Shown here: positions 26,124 to 35,040 of the stretch, in pieces | Position numbering within the stretch: position 1 is the stretch's first letter | Layout: every line of letters starts with the position of its first letter | Origin: Calothrix sp. FI2-JRJ7 | GTDB taxonomy: Bacteria > Cyanobacteriota > Cyanobacteriia > Cyanobacteriales > Nostocaceae | Length of the DNA stretch: 64,000 bases | Direction of reading: 5' to 3' | NCBI GenBank assembly: GCA_019359675.1 | Contig: JAHHGX010000083.1 | Coordinates: forward strand, 1-64,000 | Notes under the pieces: model-generated | Seen by the model: only the letters and a program-made list of their open reading frames with translations | What the model was told of the DNA's origin: nothing | Databases searched by the model: none | Program-made: the position numbers and the translations under genes

Positions 26124-27784
26124 TTAAACAGAATTAGCTGTTAATTCCATAATTTTATCGAAGTGAAAATTGTCAACTAGTTCCCGTAGTGCCGAAGTTA
26201 AGCTGGCATATTTTGCCGGAATTTGTTGCAAAAGTTGTAAAATTCGTTCATCACTACATTCACAAGCAGCGATATAAACTGCTTTTCGCCATTGAGGTGA
26301 CATTACCTCTAAGTCAAGTATAGTTAATTTAACTATTGGCGCCGCCTTATTCAGGGTTGTATTATGGCTTTGCTCGACATACACGACTCCTAAATGTTTG
26401 ACTAGTTTGTCAAAAACTTCCTCAGCTTGAAATGGTTTGCTTTGGAAGTCGTCACATCCTGCCGAAAATACTGCAACTTTTTCTTCTTCGAGAGCGCTTG
26501 CTGTTAATGCAATAATTTTGGTATTTTGTTCTTGAGTTGAAGCTTTGATTTGTCGTGTTGCTTGGTAGCCATCTATTAAAGGCATTTGCATGTCCATAAA
26601 GATTAAATGTGGTTTCCACTGGCGCCATAGTTCTAAGCCATGTTCACCATTTTTAGCTTCTCTGACCACAAAACCTAACGGTGTTAATAGCTGTGTTAGT
26701 AAGTGACGATGTTCCCATGAGTCTTCAACTATTAATATCCTGTAAATTTGCTGCCCCGGCGCCAGTCTCTTTTTTTGACTATGTGTAATCTTATTAACTT
26801 TGACTTCATTTTGTACTTTAACTGGTATGAAGAAAGAAAACACACTGCCTTGATTATTAACACTTTGAACTTTAATTTCACCGCCCATCAATTGCACGAA
26901 GCTACGGCAAACTGATAAACCTAACCCCGTTCCTTGCTGCATTTTAGCGGTAGAAGATTGCATGAAAGCTTCAAATAAGTTATCTATTTCTTCGGCCGCA
27001 ATACCCACACCTGTATCCCTCACATCAAAGCTTAATTTGCCATATTCATATATTACATGTAAATGTACAGTACCTTTTGATGTAAATTTAATAGCATTAC
27101 ACAGTAAGTTAAGTAATACTTGCCGTAGTTTTCTTTCATCAGCAGTAATACATTGAGGTACATTTTGCGCGCGTGTAAAAATAAGAGTTAAATGTTTAGC
27201 AACAGCAAGTTGAGCCATATTCTCTTCTAACTCATTCAACACACTATATAAATCAAAACTAGTTTCGTTGAGCTTAACTTTACCTGCTTCAATTGTAACA
27301 GCGAACAATTCGGGGAAGCACTAATGACTTCGGTTGACATCACCTCTGAAACCTGTCTGTGTTTTAACAAGTCAGCAGGTTTAAGCGTATCCCGAATACT
27401 CTCATAGGTAATCATTCCCACTATGTCAAAATTCACTGACACTATCGGCAGATGACGAATACGATTTTGACGAAGCAGCCCAATTACCGTATAAATATCC
27501 TTAATTTCATCTTCTTTAACCGTTAGTAGTTTAGATGTCATAACCTCTGACACATAAGTACCATTGAAAACAACGCCTCTTGCCGCTGCTTTGACAATAT
27601 CTCGCTCGGTAATAATACCCATTAAATTAGAATTATTATCAAAATCTTGCGTTAAAGCATAACTACATCGTTGCTGACTCATTAAAGCGACAGCATCTAT
27701 TAGCAACATATCTGGTGATATAATCAACGGGTGACGGTTGATTGCCAAATTAACATCAGGACTAGGCATCAGGGCTTGATACAA
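26124..27784 (-). pseudogene. CBS-domain hybrid histidine kinase, internally deleted
   Basis: The 5' part (from 27784) encodes two or more CBS domains: GIITERDIVKAAARG, MTSKLLTVKEDEI, RIRHLPIVSVNFDIVGMITYE, then a third beginning VSEVMSTEVISASPNCSLLQL. The sequence then passes, out of frame, into TIEAGKVKLNETSFDLYSVL, which normally follows the HisKA helices. Next come HATPase (NAIKFTSKG, DTGVGI, GTGLGLSVC), a receiver with phospho-acceptor Asp in FMDMQMP, and a helical tail. The end of the third CBS domain, any PAS/GAF and the whole phosphorylated-His domain are missing. The junction near 27300-27310 shares the short motif CAATTGAAGCAGG between both readings. A deletion through a microhomology would explain it. 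Confidence 0.8.
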
Positions 27785-27813
27785 TGTTATCTATTAGCTT
27801 TATCTATCAATAA

Positions 27814-27828
27814 AGAAACAGGGTTTCT
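27814..27828. repeat. AGAAACAGGGTTTCT repeat
   Basis: Imperfect member of the AGAAACCCGGTTTCT family in the divergent gap between the broken kinase and msrA. The remaining 270 bp of this gap shows nothing else recognisable. Confidence 0.7.
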
Positions 27829-28053
27829 TAGATTAAAACGGATGCACCATGTAATAAATATATCTTATTTACTCAATAATTTTACTATGAAAAAAAGTAT
27901 AAAATGATATGAAATACAAAGTTTTTTTAAAGCAATGGGTGTGAAAACCGATATCGAAGCGGGATGGCATCACTCCTTCAAAATTAGATATATGTGTCAA
28001 AATGTTAAATAAAGTAACAATATAAACATATATAGCAACCGAGGGTAGTAAAA

Positions 28054-28707
28054 ATGATTTTTGGATTTGGTAAGAAAAATGCCATGCCTAAGCTAGAGGA
28101 AGCACTGCCAGGACGCACTCAGCAGATGCCTGTACCAGCTACTCACTTTGTAAATGGCAATTCTTTAAAACCTCCGTTTCCCGAAGGAATGGAAACAGCT
28201 ATGTTTGGCATGGGTTGCTTCTGGGGCGCCGAGCGCAAGTTTTGGCAGTTGAAAGGAGTGTATAGTACAAGCGTAGGATATGCTGCTGGTTATACCCCAA
28301 ACCCTACGTATAAAGAAGTATGTTCAGGAATGACGGGTCATAACGAAGTAGTGTTTGTTGTATACGACCCAAAAGAGATAAGTTACAGCGAACTACTCAA
28401 AACATTTTGGGAAAGTCACAACCCAACGCAAGGAATGCGTCAAGGTAATGACTCTGGTACTCAATATCGTTCGGGAATATACACATACTCCCCTGAACAG
28501 AAAAAGCTTGCCGAAGAATCACGCTCTGCCTATCAACAAGCTTTAACCAAAGCTGGTTACGGTGAAATTACCACCGAAATTTTAGAGGCGCCAGAATATT
28601 ACTATGCTGAAGACTATCACCAACAGTATCTAGCAAAGAATCCTGGTGGATATTGCGGCTTAGGTGGAACAAATGTTTCATGCCCTGTAGGTGTAGCGCA
28701 AGCTTAA
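28054..28707 (+). CDS. msrA: peptide methionine-S-sulfoxide reductase MsrA
   Basis: This 217-residue protein carries the MsrA active-site motif GCFWG with catalytic Cys55, then the conserved [26 protein letters not shown] and [10 protein letters not shown] segments. A C-terminal [16 protein letters not shown] tail supplies resolving cysteines. It reduces methionine-S-sulfoxide, using thioredoxin for recycling, in the cytosol as part of oxidative-damage repair. An N-terminal extension of about 45 residues before the core is usual in cyanobacterial MsrA. The gene has its own upstream gap and ends overlapping the convergent P450 stop by 4 bp. Confidence 0.95.
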   Translation: MIFGFGKKNAMPKLEEALPGRTQQMPVPATHFVNGNSLKPPFPEGMETAMFGMGCFWGAERKFWQLKGVYSTSVGYAAGYTPNPTYKEVCSGMTGHNEVVFVVYDPKEISYSELLKTFWESHNPTQGMRQGNDSGTQYRSGIYTYSPEQKKLAEESRSAYQQALTKAGYGEITTEILEAPEYYYAEDYHQQYLAKNPGGYCGLGGTNVSCPVGVAQA

Positions 28708-30053
28708 TTAGGTACAGGAATCATTTTCATTCCTGGTGGAGTAGCGACAGTCAAACCACGACGTACTGGTTTGACTGGACGTTTATTTAGAAGCGAAAGT
28801 TTATATTTAGATAAAACTGTCGCTAAAACGATTTTCATTTCATGCATTGCGAACGCTGAACCAATACAGCGACGACTACCACCACCAAAAGGTATATATT
28901 CGTAGGCAGAATATTGTCTGTTTAAAAAGCGTTCTGGTTTAAATTTATTTGGTTCTGGATAAGTCTCTTCGCGGTGATGCGCCATATATATACCAGGTAC
29001 AACAAGAGTCCCTTCAGGTAATTTATAACCCATAATTTCAATAGGTGTTTTGACTTTTCGGAAAACACCAGATAACACAATTGGATAAATTCGTAAAGAT
29101 TCTTGGCATACTGCTGTTAAATAAGGTAGTTTGCTAATTGCAATTGTGTCTAAAAAATTATTTAAAGTACTTAGTTCGTTTAATAACTTATCGCGCGCTT
29201 CGGGCTGTATATCAAGCCAATAAAACGCCCAAGTTAACGCCGATGCAGTCGTTTCATGTCCAGCGAGCATTAGTGTCATTAGTTGGTCGCGCAGTTCAAT
29301 ATCAGACATTGGTTGACCGTCGTCGTATCGTGCCGACATCATCAAGCTTAAAATATCTTGTCGATTTTCGTTAGTATCAGCTTTGCGCTCTCGTATTAAA
29401 GCATAAATTAACTCATCAATTTTTTCAATTTCGCGCGTCATCCAACCCCACGGACTTAAGGCGCCAAAATCTTTTTGCAGAAACCCAAAGAACAACGAAC
29501 TCGACATTAAAGGGGAACCCATAAAATCGAGAAGCGAACTGAGTCTTCGTTGTATTTCTGTTAATAAACTTCCTTCATTTATACCAAATACGACTCTCAA
29601 AATTACGCGCAGAGAAATTTCCTGCATCGACGAACGAATATTAAAAGCCTTGCCAACTTCCCAAGAGTCCATGACAGAAAGTGTAATTTCACGAATTGCA
29701 TCGCCATACGCGCGCATTCTATCGCCATGAAAAGGAGGTGTTAGGAGTTGACGCTGTTCCAAGTGACGCTCACCATCCAAAAGTAGTAGAGAATTGGCGC
29801 CGACCAAAAACTTCAAAAATCGATTGCCTCTACCTGCTTCAAAATAACTAGCATCAGCAGTATAAATTTGTTGTAGAGCTTGAGGATGACTAAAGTAAAC
29901 GATATGATTACCGCTCTTATTACGTAGAGTTAAAGTATCACCATATGCTTTTGCATAGTCTTCCATGTACTTAATCGGCTGGAAAACTAACTTCATCATA
30001 CGCAGCAACGGCGCCGTAGAAGGGCCATCAGGCAAATTATATGTAGCGACCAT
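28704..30053 (-). CDS. cytochrome P450 (CYP110-like)
   Basis: This 449-residue protein has all P450 landmarks: the I-helix [14 protein letters not shown], the ExxR motif in ESLRIYP, the PERF element in [10 protein letters not shown] and the heme loop [11 protein letters not shown] with ligand Cys396. The N-terminus ([34 protein letters not shown]) resembles the cyanobacterial CYP110 group, whose members oxidise fatty acids and terpenoids. No membrane anchor is visible. Electron donors are not encoded nearby. It is convergent with msrA and overlaps its end by 4 bp. Confidence 0.92.
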   Translation of the reverse strand: MVATYNLPDGPSTAPLLRMMKLVFQPIKYMEDYAKAYGDTLTLRNKSGNHIVYFSHPQALQQIYTADASYFEAGRGNRFLKFLVGANSLLLLDGERHLEQRQLLTPPFHGDRMRAYGDAIREITLSVMDSWEVGKAFNIRSSMQEISLRVILRVVFGINEGSLLTEIQRRLSSLLDFMGSPLMSSSLFFGFLQKDFGALSPWGWMTREIEKIDELIYALIRERKADTNENRQDILSLMMSARYDDGQPMSDIELRDQLMTLMLAGHETTASALTWAFYWLDIQPEARDKLLNELSTLNNFLDTIAISKLPYLTAVCQESLRIYPIVLSGVFRKVKTPIEIMGYKLPEGTLVVPGIYMAHHREETYPEPNKFKPERFLNRQYSAYEYIPFGGGSRRCIGSAFAMHEMKIVLATVLSKYKLSLLNKRPVKPVRRGLTVATPPGMKMIPVPN

Positions 30054-30150
30054 AATTACAACTCAAGGTTCACGCACTCCTTAATCATATCGTGGCGCCT
30101 ATAAACCGGTTTTTTATGCGAAATCTTCGTTTTTATTACGATATCGAAAA

Positions 30151-30165
30151 AGAAACCCGGTTTCT
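30151..30165. repeat. AGAAACCCGGTTTCT palindrome upstream of the ParA gene
   Basis: Perfect copy in the 151-bp divergent gap between P450 and the ParA-like gene; a degenerate half (AAACCGGTTTTTTAT) lies at about 30103. Confidence 0.75.
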
Positions 30166-30204
30166 TGTATATTTGATGATAGTCAGCACAGAAGTGAGTT
30201 TACG

Positions 30205-30837
30205 GTGCCGAAAATCATCGCGGTTGTAAATGGTAAAGGCGGAGTTGGTAAAACTACTACCGCAATTAATCTGGCGGCAACTTTTTCTCGTAACCATACA
30301 GTGCTGCTTGTGGATGCTGATATTCAGGGTTCAGCAAGTTGGTGGTTTGGACGCAGCCAGAAAGGAATGGGGTTTGACCTATCCCAAGACACAAATTCAA
30401 AACTTTTAGGTCATTTACGTTCTATTAAAGGTTACGATTTAGTAATAGTAGATACACCTCCAGCGCTACAGTCAGAAGCTTTAGCGGCGGTTGTGGATGT
30501 TGCCGATTACTTGGTTTTACCCACACCTCCGGCGCCAATGGACTTAGCTGTTCTTGTTGATACAGTAAAAACAGCAGTGACTCCCGCGCGAAAGCCATAC
30601 AGAGTCTTGCTTACTAAAGTAGATACACGAAGTTTAGGAGAAGCACTGGAAGCACAAAACACTTTATTGCAATTAGGTATACCCGCTTGTAATGCGTTTG
30701 TTCGTATTTATAAAGCTCATGAACGCGCTGCACTCGAAGGTGTAGCAATTACAGAATGGCGGGGAAAAAATGGACGCGAGGCAGAATCAGACTACCGTCG
30801 CGTCGCCGAAGAAATACAGCGCGACTGGAGAAAATAA
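30205..30837 (+). CDS. mcdA: ParA-family ATPase, probable carboxysome-positioning McdA
   Basis: This 210-residue protein starts at a GTG. The deviant Walker A motif GKGGVGKTT carries the signature Lys11 and the P-loop Lys16; it also has VLLVDADIQGSASWW and VIVDTPPA. This is a ParA/MinD-family ATPase that could form gradients on the nucleoid. Its stop codon overlaps the start of a coiled-coil partner (TAATG), as in two-gene positioning systems. Carboxysome shell genes ccmK3/ccmK4 lie 3 kb away, and the partner has McdB traits, so I favour McdA of the Walker-lysine (type 2) class. A plasmid or chemotaxis-cluster ParA is the alternative. Confidence 0.65.
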   Translation: MPKIIAVVNGKGGVGKTTTAINLAATFSRNHTVLLVDADIQGSASWWFGRSQKGMGFDLSQDTNSKLLGHLRSIKGYDLVIVDTPPALQSEALAAVVDVADYLVLPTPPAPMDLAVLVDTVKTAVTPARKPYRVLLTKVDTRSLGEALEAQNTLLQLGIPACNAFVRIYKAHERAALEGVAITEWRGKNGREAESDYRRVAEEIQRDWRK

Positions 30838-31463
30838 TGGCTAGAAAAAGACTTGCTGACTTAGTACAAGAAGAAGCAAATAAAGATACTACTGATACTA
30901 CAAAAGCATCTGTAATAGATGTGACTGCTACACCCGTAGAAGAATCATCAGAACAGGAAAGTGCAAACGAAAAAAATAATACAGAAGAAACTCATTTAAG
31001 CACAACCGACTTAGAAGTAACAATTCAAGAATTAAATGAATTAATAGCGCAAGTTCATCAAAGCGAGGCTAATCTACAAAACCAAGTTGAGCAGCTACAA
31101 TCTGCTTTATCCGAACAAAAAGAATTGTCTGAGCGTTCAGAAAAAGCTTTAGCCGAACAAAAAACAAAAGCTGACCGTTCCGAAAAAGAGCTTAAAGAAG
31201 CCAAAAAAGCCGCATTGCAGCTAGCAGAAGCAAATTCACAGCTAACAGCAGAAATTGAAGAACTCAAGCAAACTATAGCTTCATTCGAGCAACAAAGGCA
31301 ACCTCAACAACAGCGTCCTCAACTTCAAGAGAAACCACCTGCCATTACAAAGGCGCCAATATCTTACAGAAAATCATATGGAACACTCGAAAGGTTACAA
31401 GTTCAACCATCAGTAGAACAAACACATTCTTCAGATACTTCACCAATGTGGTTACTTGATTAG
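30837..31463 (+). CDS. mcdB: coiled-coil partner of the ParA ATPase, probable McdB
   Basis: About 208 residues from the ATG at 30837, overlapping the ParA stop by one base. It has a basic N-terminus (MARKRLADLVQEE), then an acidic Thr/Glu-rich disordered stretch. A long heptad coiled coil follows (about residues 60-150, with repeats of EQK and SEKAL), then a Gln/Pro-rich segment (QQRQPQQQRPQLQ). A lone tryptophan sits at the very C-terminus (TSPMWLLD). Low hydrophobicity, a central coiled coil, Gln-rich stretches and a C-terminal Trp are described traits of McdB, the carboxysome adaptor that stimulates McdA. Readings that start upstream run through the ParA gene in another frame. Confidence 0.62.
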   Translation: MARKRLADLVQEEANKDTTDTTKASVIDVTATPVEESSEQESANEKNNTEETHLSTTDLEVTIQELNELIAQVHQSEANLQNQVEQLQSALSEQKELSERSEKALAEQKTKADRSEKELKEAKKAALQLAEANSQLTAEIEELKQTIASFEQQRQPQQQRPQLQEKPPAITKAPISYRKSYGTLERLQVQPSVEQTHSSDTSPMWLLD

Positions 31464-31469
31464 TGGAAA

Positions 31470-31552
31470 GTGTAGAGACGTGATTAATCCCTACCCTGCG
31501 GCAAAAGCTCCGCTTTACGGGAAAACCTCCGGTTTACACGTCTGTACGAGTG
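31470..31552. repeat. diverged long member of the GTAGAGACG family
   Basis: Begins TGTAGAGACGTGATTAATC like the elements at 38503 and 54790. It has an extended centre containing TCCGCTTTACGG and CCTCCGG, and ends with ACACGTCTGTAC. It lies just after the McdB-like gene and may terminate it. Confidence 0.55.
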
Positions 31553-31678
31553 CGGTCGTTTAGATAATATTAAGCTATACTCTTTTAAATGTATAACTAA
31601 AGATGTATTTTGAATATTGCAGGCGTTTCAAATCGAGGCGCCTACTTGTTTTGTTTAAACTCAATAGCTATAGCTCTC

Positions 31679-32590
31679 ATGTACAATTTTTTACCAATTG
31701 CCTACTTTGAAGATAATTTTATACCTTTTTCGGATGCAAAAATATCTATAGCTACCCATGCTTTACATTATGGGACAGGAGCATTAGGAGGACTACGTGG
31801 AATTCCTGACCCGCAAGACTCTACACGAATATTGCTATTTAGACTCGACCGTCATTGTCAAAGATTGAGTACCAGCGCAAAATTTCTTCATTACGATATA
31901 TCAGCCGAAAAAATTGAAGAAACTATTATTGAATTTATTAAGAAAAATCAACCATCGACATCATTTTATATCCGTCCTTTTGTATATACTGCTGATTTGG
32001 GAATAGCTCCACGACTGCATAGTATTAAAAAAGACTTTTTTGTTTATGGCTTAGAACTAGGTGAATATTCATCACCCACAGGCGTTACATGTCGAATTAG
32101 TTCATGGTATCGTCAAACAGACGTTAGTTTTCCATTGCGTGGAAAAATTAGCGCAGCTTATATTACTTCATCGCTGGCAAAAACCGAAGCTGTAGAATCT
32201 GGGTTTGACGAAGCAATTTTGATGAATTCCCAAGGCAAAGTTAGCGAAGCTTCGGGGATGAATATTTTTATCGTCAGAAATGGGCAAATATTTACACCTG
32301 GGTTCGAGCAAGATATATTAGAGGGAATCACCCGTGATAGCGTTATGAAATTAGCTGCCGATTTAGGATTTCAGGTCATTGAAAGACCAATTGATAAGTC
32401 GGAGCTATTTATCGCTGATGAAGTCTTTTTGTGTGGTACTGCTGCTAAAGTTTTACCTGTTCTCCAAATAGAAAACTTTAAGTTACCTGAAAGTAGACCG
32501 ATAACAGAAAAATTGCGCGATAAATTTACGGCAATTACCGAAAATCGGGACCCTAAATATCAAGATTGGGTATTTCCTATTTCTCTTTAA
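31679..32590 (+). CDS. ilvE: branched-chain amino-acid aminotransferase (class IV)
   Basis: From the ATG at 31679 (MYNFLPIAYFEDNFIPFSDA) this is a 303-residue fold-type IV PLP aminotransferase. It has HALHYGTGALGGLRG near the N-terminus and the PLP-Lys region GKISAAYITSSLAKTEAVESG. FDEAILMNSQGKVSEASGMN and DILEGITRDSVMKLA follow. It interconverts leucine, isoleucine and valine with their 2-oxo acids, using glutamate. Upstream in-frame codons to 31610 do not resemble the family and are left out. It is monocistronic, followed by a palindromic repeat and a convergent hydrolase gene. Confidence 0.9.
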   Translation: MYNFLPIAYFEDNFIPFSDAKISIATHALHYGTGALGGLRGIPDPQDSTRILLFRLDRHCQRLSTSAKFLHYDISAEKIEETIIEFIKKNQPSTSFYIRPFVYTADLGIAPRLHSIKKDFFVYGLELGEYSSPTGVTCRISSWYRQTDVSFPLRGKISAAYITSSLAKTEAVESGFDEAILMNSQGKVSEASGMNIFIVRNGQIFTPGFEQDILEGITRDSVMKLAADLGFQVIERPIDKSELFIADEVFLCGTAAKVLPVLQIENFKLPESRPITEKLRDKFTAITENRDPKYQDWVFPISL

Positions 32591-32624
32591 AAGTCAATAT
32601 TTTCGTGGATCACAATTAAAAGCT

Positions 32625-32683
32625 GGTGCGTGACGCTATAAGTGTTACAATTACCTTGAAATGTGCTTATAGCGCCACGCACC
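32625..32683. repeat. GGTGCGTGACGCTATAAG palindromic repeat
   Basis: Arms GGTGCGTGACGCTATAAG (from 32625) and CTTATAGCGCCACGCACC (to 32683), one mismatch. Lies between convergent ilvE and hydrolase genes and ends 3 bp before the hydrolase stop. Confidence 0.85.
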
Positions 32684-32686
32684 CTA

Positions 32687-33595
32687 CTAAAATTCTAATA
32701 AATGTTGTGCGACTATTTGCGGTTGTTCTAAATGTGGAACATGTCCAGAATCTTGAATCCAAATTAGTTTACTATTGGGAATAGCGCGCTTAAATCTTTG
32801 AGCATCTTTTGTGCCTAATATCTTATCGTCATCACCCCATAGTATAAGTGTAGGCTGTTGAATTTCTGATAACTTTGTAAATCTAAACGCACCGTAGCCA
32901 CCACTTTTTGTAAAAGCGATTAATGCAGTGTTCCAATTAGGCATTTCTAAGTGTAGGGTTGCACAAAGTTGAGCATCTATTGTTGCTAACTCTTTATTTT
33001 TGTAAGCTGCACGAGAAATACTTTGGCGGACTTTTGGACTACGTAAGAAATTAGCAGCAAGTGTATCTAAAGGTGGGAACATAAATTTTACCAGTGGTGA
33101 ATTACCCACCAAACCCGCGCTATCTATTAATACTAATTTTTCAACTGCTTCTGGATAAGTCAACGTGAAGTCAAGTGCTGCGGCGCCACCCATTGAGGCG
33201 CCGACTAAAATTACTGGTTTATTAATTAAACTTTTCCAAAAGTGGTATAAATGGGTTTTTATCGCTACCTGGCTAAATTTTACACCCGATAGTCTGTCAG
33301 TAAATCCGAATCCTAGTAAATCAACAGCCCAAGTTTCGTTGTTTTCGCTTATATTAGGCAAAAGGCGCCGAAACTCTAGTGCCGAACTATCAAACCCGTG
33401 AATCAATAAAAAAGGAGTGCCACCACTACCTTGATGTACGTAAGCAGTAGTGATTGGTTGATTACTCAGGGGAGTGATAATTTCTGCTCGTTCGATTTTT
33501 TGCGCTATAGCAATTGAAGCTGACTCAACTAACTGCTCAACTGTAGCGGGTAAAAACTTTGGAAATGGAAATTGCTCTACACCAAAAGAAGACAT
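32687..33595 (-). CDS. alpha/beta-fold hydrolase
   Basis: This 302-residue protein has the lipase-type nucleophile elbow GASMGG (Ser in GASMGGAAALDF), oxyanion-hole HGFDSSALEF, the acid in LWGDDDKILG, and the His in DSGHVPHLEQP. The fold matches cytosolic esterase/epoxide-hydrolase-like enzymes. Substrate is unknown. It is divergent from ccmK3 with about 96 bp between the start codons; this adjacency recurs in some cyanobacteria but no functional link to carboxysomes is established. The start at 33595 (MSSFGVEQFPFPKF) is plausible for the family. Confidence 0.85.
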   Translation of the reverse strand: MSSFGVEQFPFPKFLPATVEQLVESASIAIAQKIERAEIITPLSNQPITTAYVHQGSGGTPFLLIHGFDSSALEFRRLLPNISENNETWAVDLLGFGFTDRLSGVKFSQVAIKTHLYHFWKSLINKPVILVGASMGGAAALDFTLTYPEAVEKLVLIDSAGLVGNSPLVKFMFPPLDTLAANFLRSPKVRQSISRAAYKNKELATIDAQLCATLHLEMPNWNTALIAFTKSGGYGAFRFTKLSEIQQPTLILWGDDDKILGTKDAQRFKRAIPNSKLIWIQDSGHVPHLEQPQIVAQHLLEF

Positions 33596-33691
33596 TTACG
33601 GTAAAAGCACATAAAAATTAACTATTCATTTATTTTACCACTACTCAACGTATAATTGTTTTACTTTCATTTTTGTGTAGTGGAGCGGGTA

Positions 33692-34003
33692 ATGCCACAG
33701 GCGGTTGGAGCAATTGAAACACTTGGTTTTCCTGCTGTACTAGCGGCAGCAGATGCTATGGTAAAATCTGCTGAGGTGGCTATTGTTTACTATGGTATAG
33801 CAGAAAGTGGGCGCCTAATAGTTGTGGTGCGTGGACAAGTCGCAGAAGTTCAGCGCGCGGTACAGTCTGGTATAGAAGCAGCCAATCAAACTTTTGGAGG
33901 TGAAGTTATGACTTACTTTGTAATTCCAAACCCTCCAGAAAATATAGAAACCGTTTTGCCAATTCATTTTACCAGTAAATCTGAACCTTTCAGAATATTT
34001 TGA
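33692..34003 (+). CDS. ccmK3: carboxysome shell protein CcmK3
   Basis: From the ATG at 33692 (GGAG ribosome site just upstream) it is 103 residues, a single BMC-T1 domain: QAVGAIETLGFPAVLAAADAMVKSAEVAIV. The residues after it diverge from CcmK1/2/4: no typical KVG pore loop, but YYGIAESGRLIVV. The tail is short. Such divergent hexamers form with CcmK4 in the beta-carboxysome facet. It is followed 65 bp later by ccmK4, the conserved ccmK3-ccmK4 satellite locus of beta-cyanobacteria, away from the main ccm cluster. Confidence 0.88.
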   Translation: MPQAVGAIETLGFPAVLAAADAMVKSAEVAIVYYGIAESGRLIVVVRGQVAEVQRAVQSGIEAANQTFGGEVMTYFVIPNPPENIETVLPIHFTSKSEPFRIF

Positions 34004-34068
34004 TGCGCTTTATCGTCGTACAATAAATTCCTAATGCTAAATAATTTTATTGATATAGGAGATTATCA

Positions 34069-34410
34069 ATGCCACTACAGGCAGTTGGCGCACTAGAAAC
34101 CAAGGGGTTTCCTGCTGTTCTTGCAGCAGCAGATGCAATGGTAAAGGCTGGACGAGTCACACTCGTTGGTTACATACGAGTTGGTAGCGCACGCTTTACA
34201 GTTAATATTCGTGGGGATGTGTCAGAAGTTAAAACCGCTATGGCTGCTGGTATTGAAGCAGCAGAAAGTTGTCACGGTGGAACTTTAGAGTCATGGGTGA
34301 TTATTGCACGTCCTCATGAAAACGTCGAAGCTGTTCTGCCCATTGCCTACACCGACCAGGTAGAGGAGTATCGACTATCTGTAGAGAATCCAATAATACG
34401 CAGAAGTTAA
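34069..34410 (+). CDS. ccmK4: carboxysome shell protein CcmK4
   Basis: This 113-residue BMC-domain protein begins PLQAVGALETKGFPAVLAAADAMVKAGRVTLVGYIRVGSARFTV. The pore-loop region is RVGSARF, and the C-terminal extension (YTDQVEEYRLSVENP) is typical of CcmK4. It is preceded by AGGAGATTATCA. It forms shell hexamers, also as mixed hexamers with CcmK3, and tunes metabolite passage under changing conditions. A strong hairpin terminator lies 50 bp after the stop, so ccmK3-ccmK4 is probably a two-gene transcript. Confidence 0.92.
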   Translation: MPLQAVGALETKGFPAVLAAADAMVKAGRVTLVGYIRVGSARFTVNIRGDVSEVKTAMAAGIEAAESCHGGTLESWVIIARPHENVEAVLPIAYTDQVEEYRLSVENPIIRRS

Positions 34411-34458
34411 AAGACAGCCAAGCTTCCGTACTTGTTACGAGCGTCAAAGTTTGTACAC

Positions 34459-34483
34459 AAAGTACCCTTATGGGTACTTTTAA
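34459..34483 (+). terminator. rho-independent-type terminator after ccmK4
   Basis: AAAGTACCC-TTAT-GGGTACTTT, a perfect 9-bp stem with 4-nt loop, followed by TAAATTG and then a T-run 13 bp later. Confidence 0.7.
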
Positions 34484-35040
34484 ATTGCAACCTTTTTTTT
34501 AAGAATTATTGAAGTAAGCCATAAAAAAGCCTAAAAATGAACAAATTATAAACTTACACACTGAGTTTGCTAAATCTTTGTTAATTAAACGAAGATTGGG
34601 CTACATAAGAGTTATATAGTATAAAAGCTATCTCTGATTTTTTATCTACGCAGGTGAAAAGAGCGTGAAACATAAAGCGCTCAAACTTCGTCATGCTACT
34701 GATGGCTTTTAAAATCCTAGAAACCCGGTTTCTTTATCGACATCTGGTAATAAAAAACGATTTTGGCGTAGAAACCCGGTTTCTTATATATCAAATATCA
34801 ATAAAACTATGTTTACAAAACTTAATATAACTACAAACCGTCAAAATATCTGGGATAAATCGAAGTATACATTTCCATGAAGGAGAAAAAAATCTAAAAA
34901 TATCTAAATCATTGCATAAATTACATAAGTCCGAACGTAATTAAAGTGTGTAGTGGTAAATCTAGTAATATATATTATCTCTGGTTGGGTGCAACTGCCA
35001 GTTAAAAGACTCTAAGTGGAATAATAACAGGGGGTTGTGT
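34484..35040. other. AT-rich gap with two AGAAACCCGGTTTCT palindromes
   Basis: 557 bp without a credible gene. Perfect repeat copies lie at 34719-34733 and 34770-34784, 51 bp apart. The right end carries the promoter region and an AGGGGG ribosome site for the next gene. Confidence 0.6.

Noticed and set aside
30205-30837. Plasmid partition system
   Set aside because: No ParB, no iteron-like centromere and chromosomal neighbours; the partner's traits and the ccmK genes favour carboxysome positioning.
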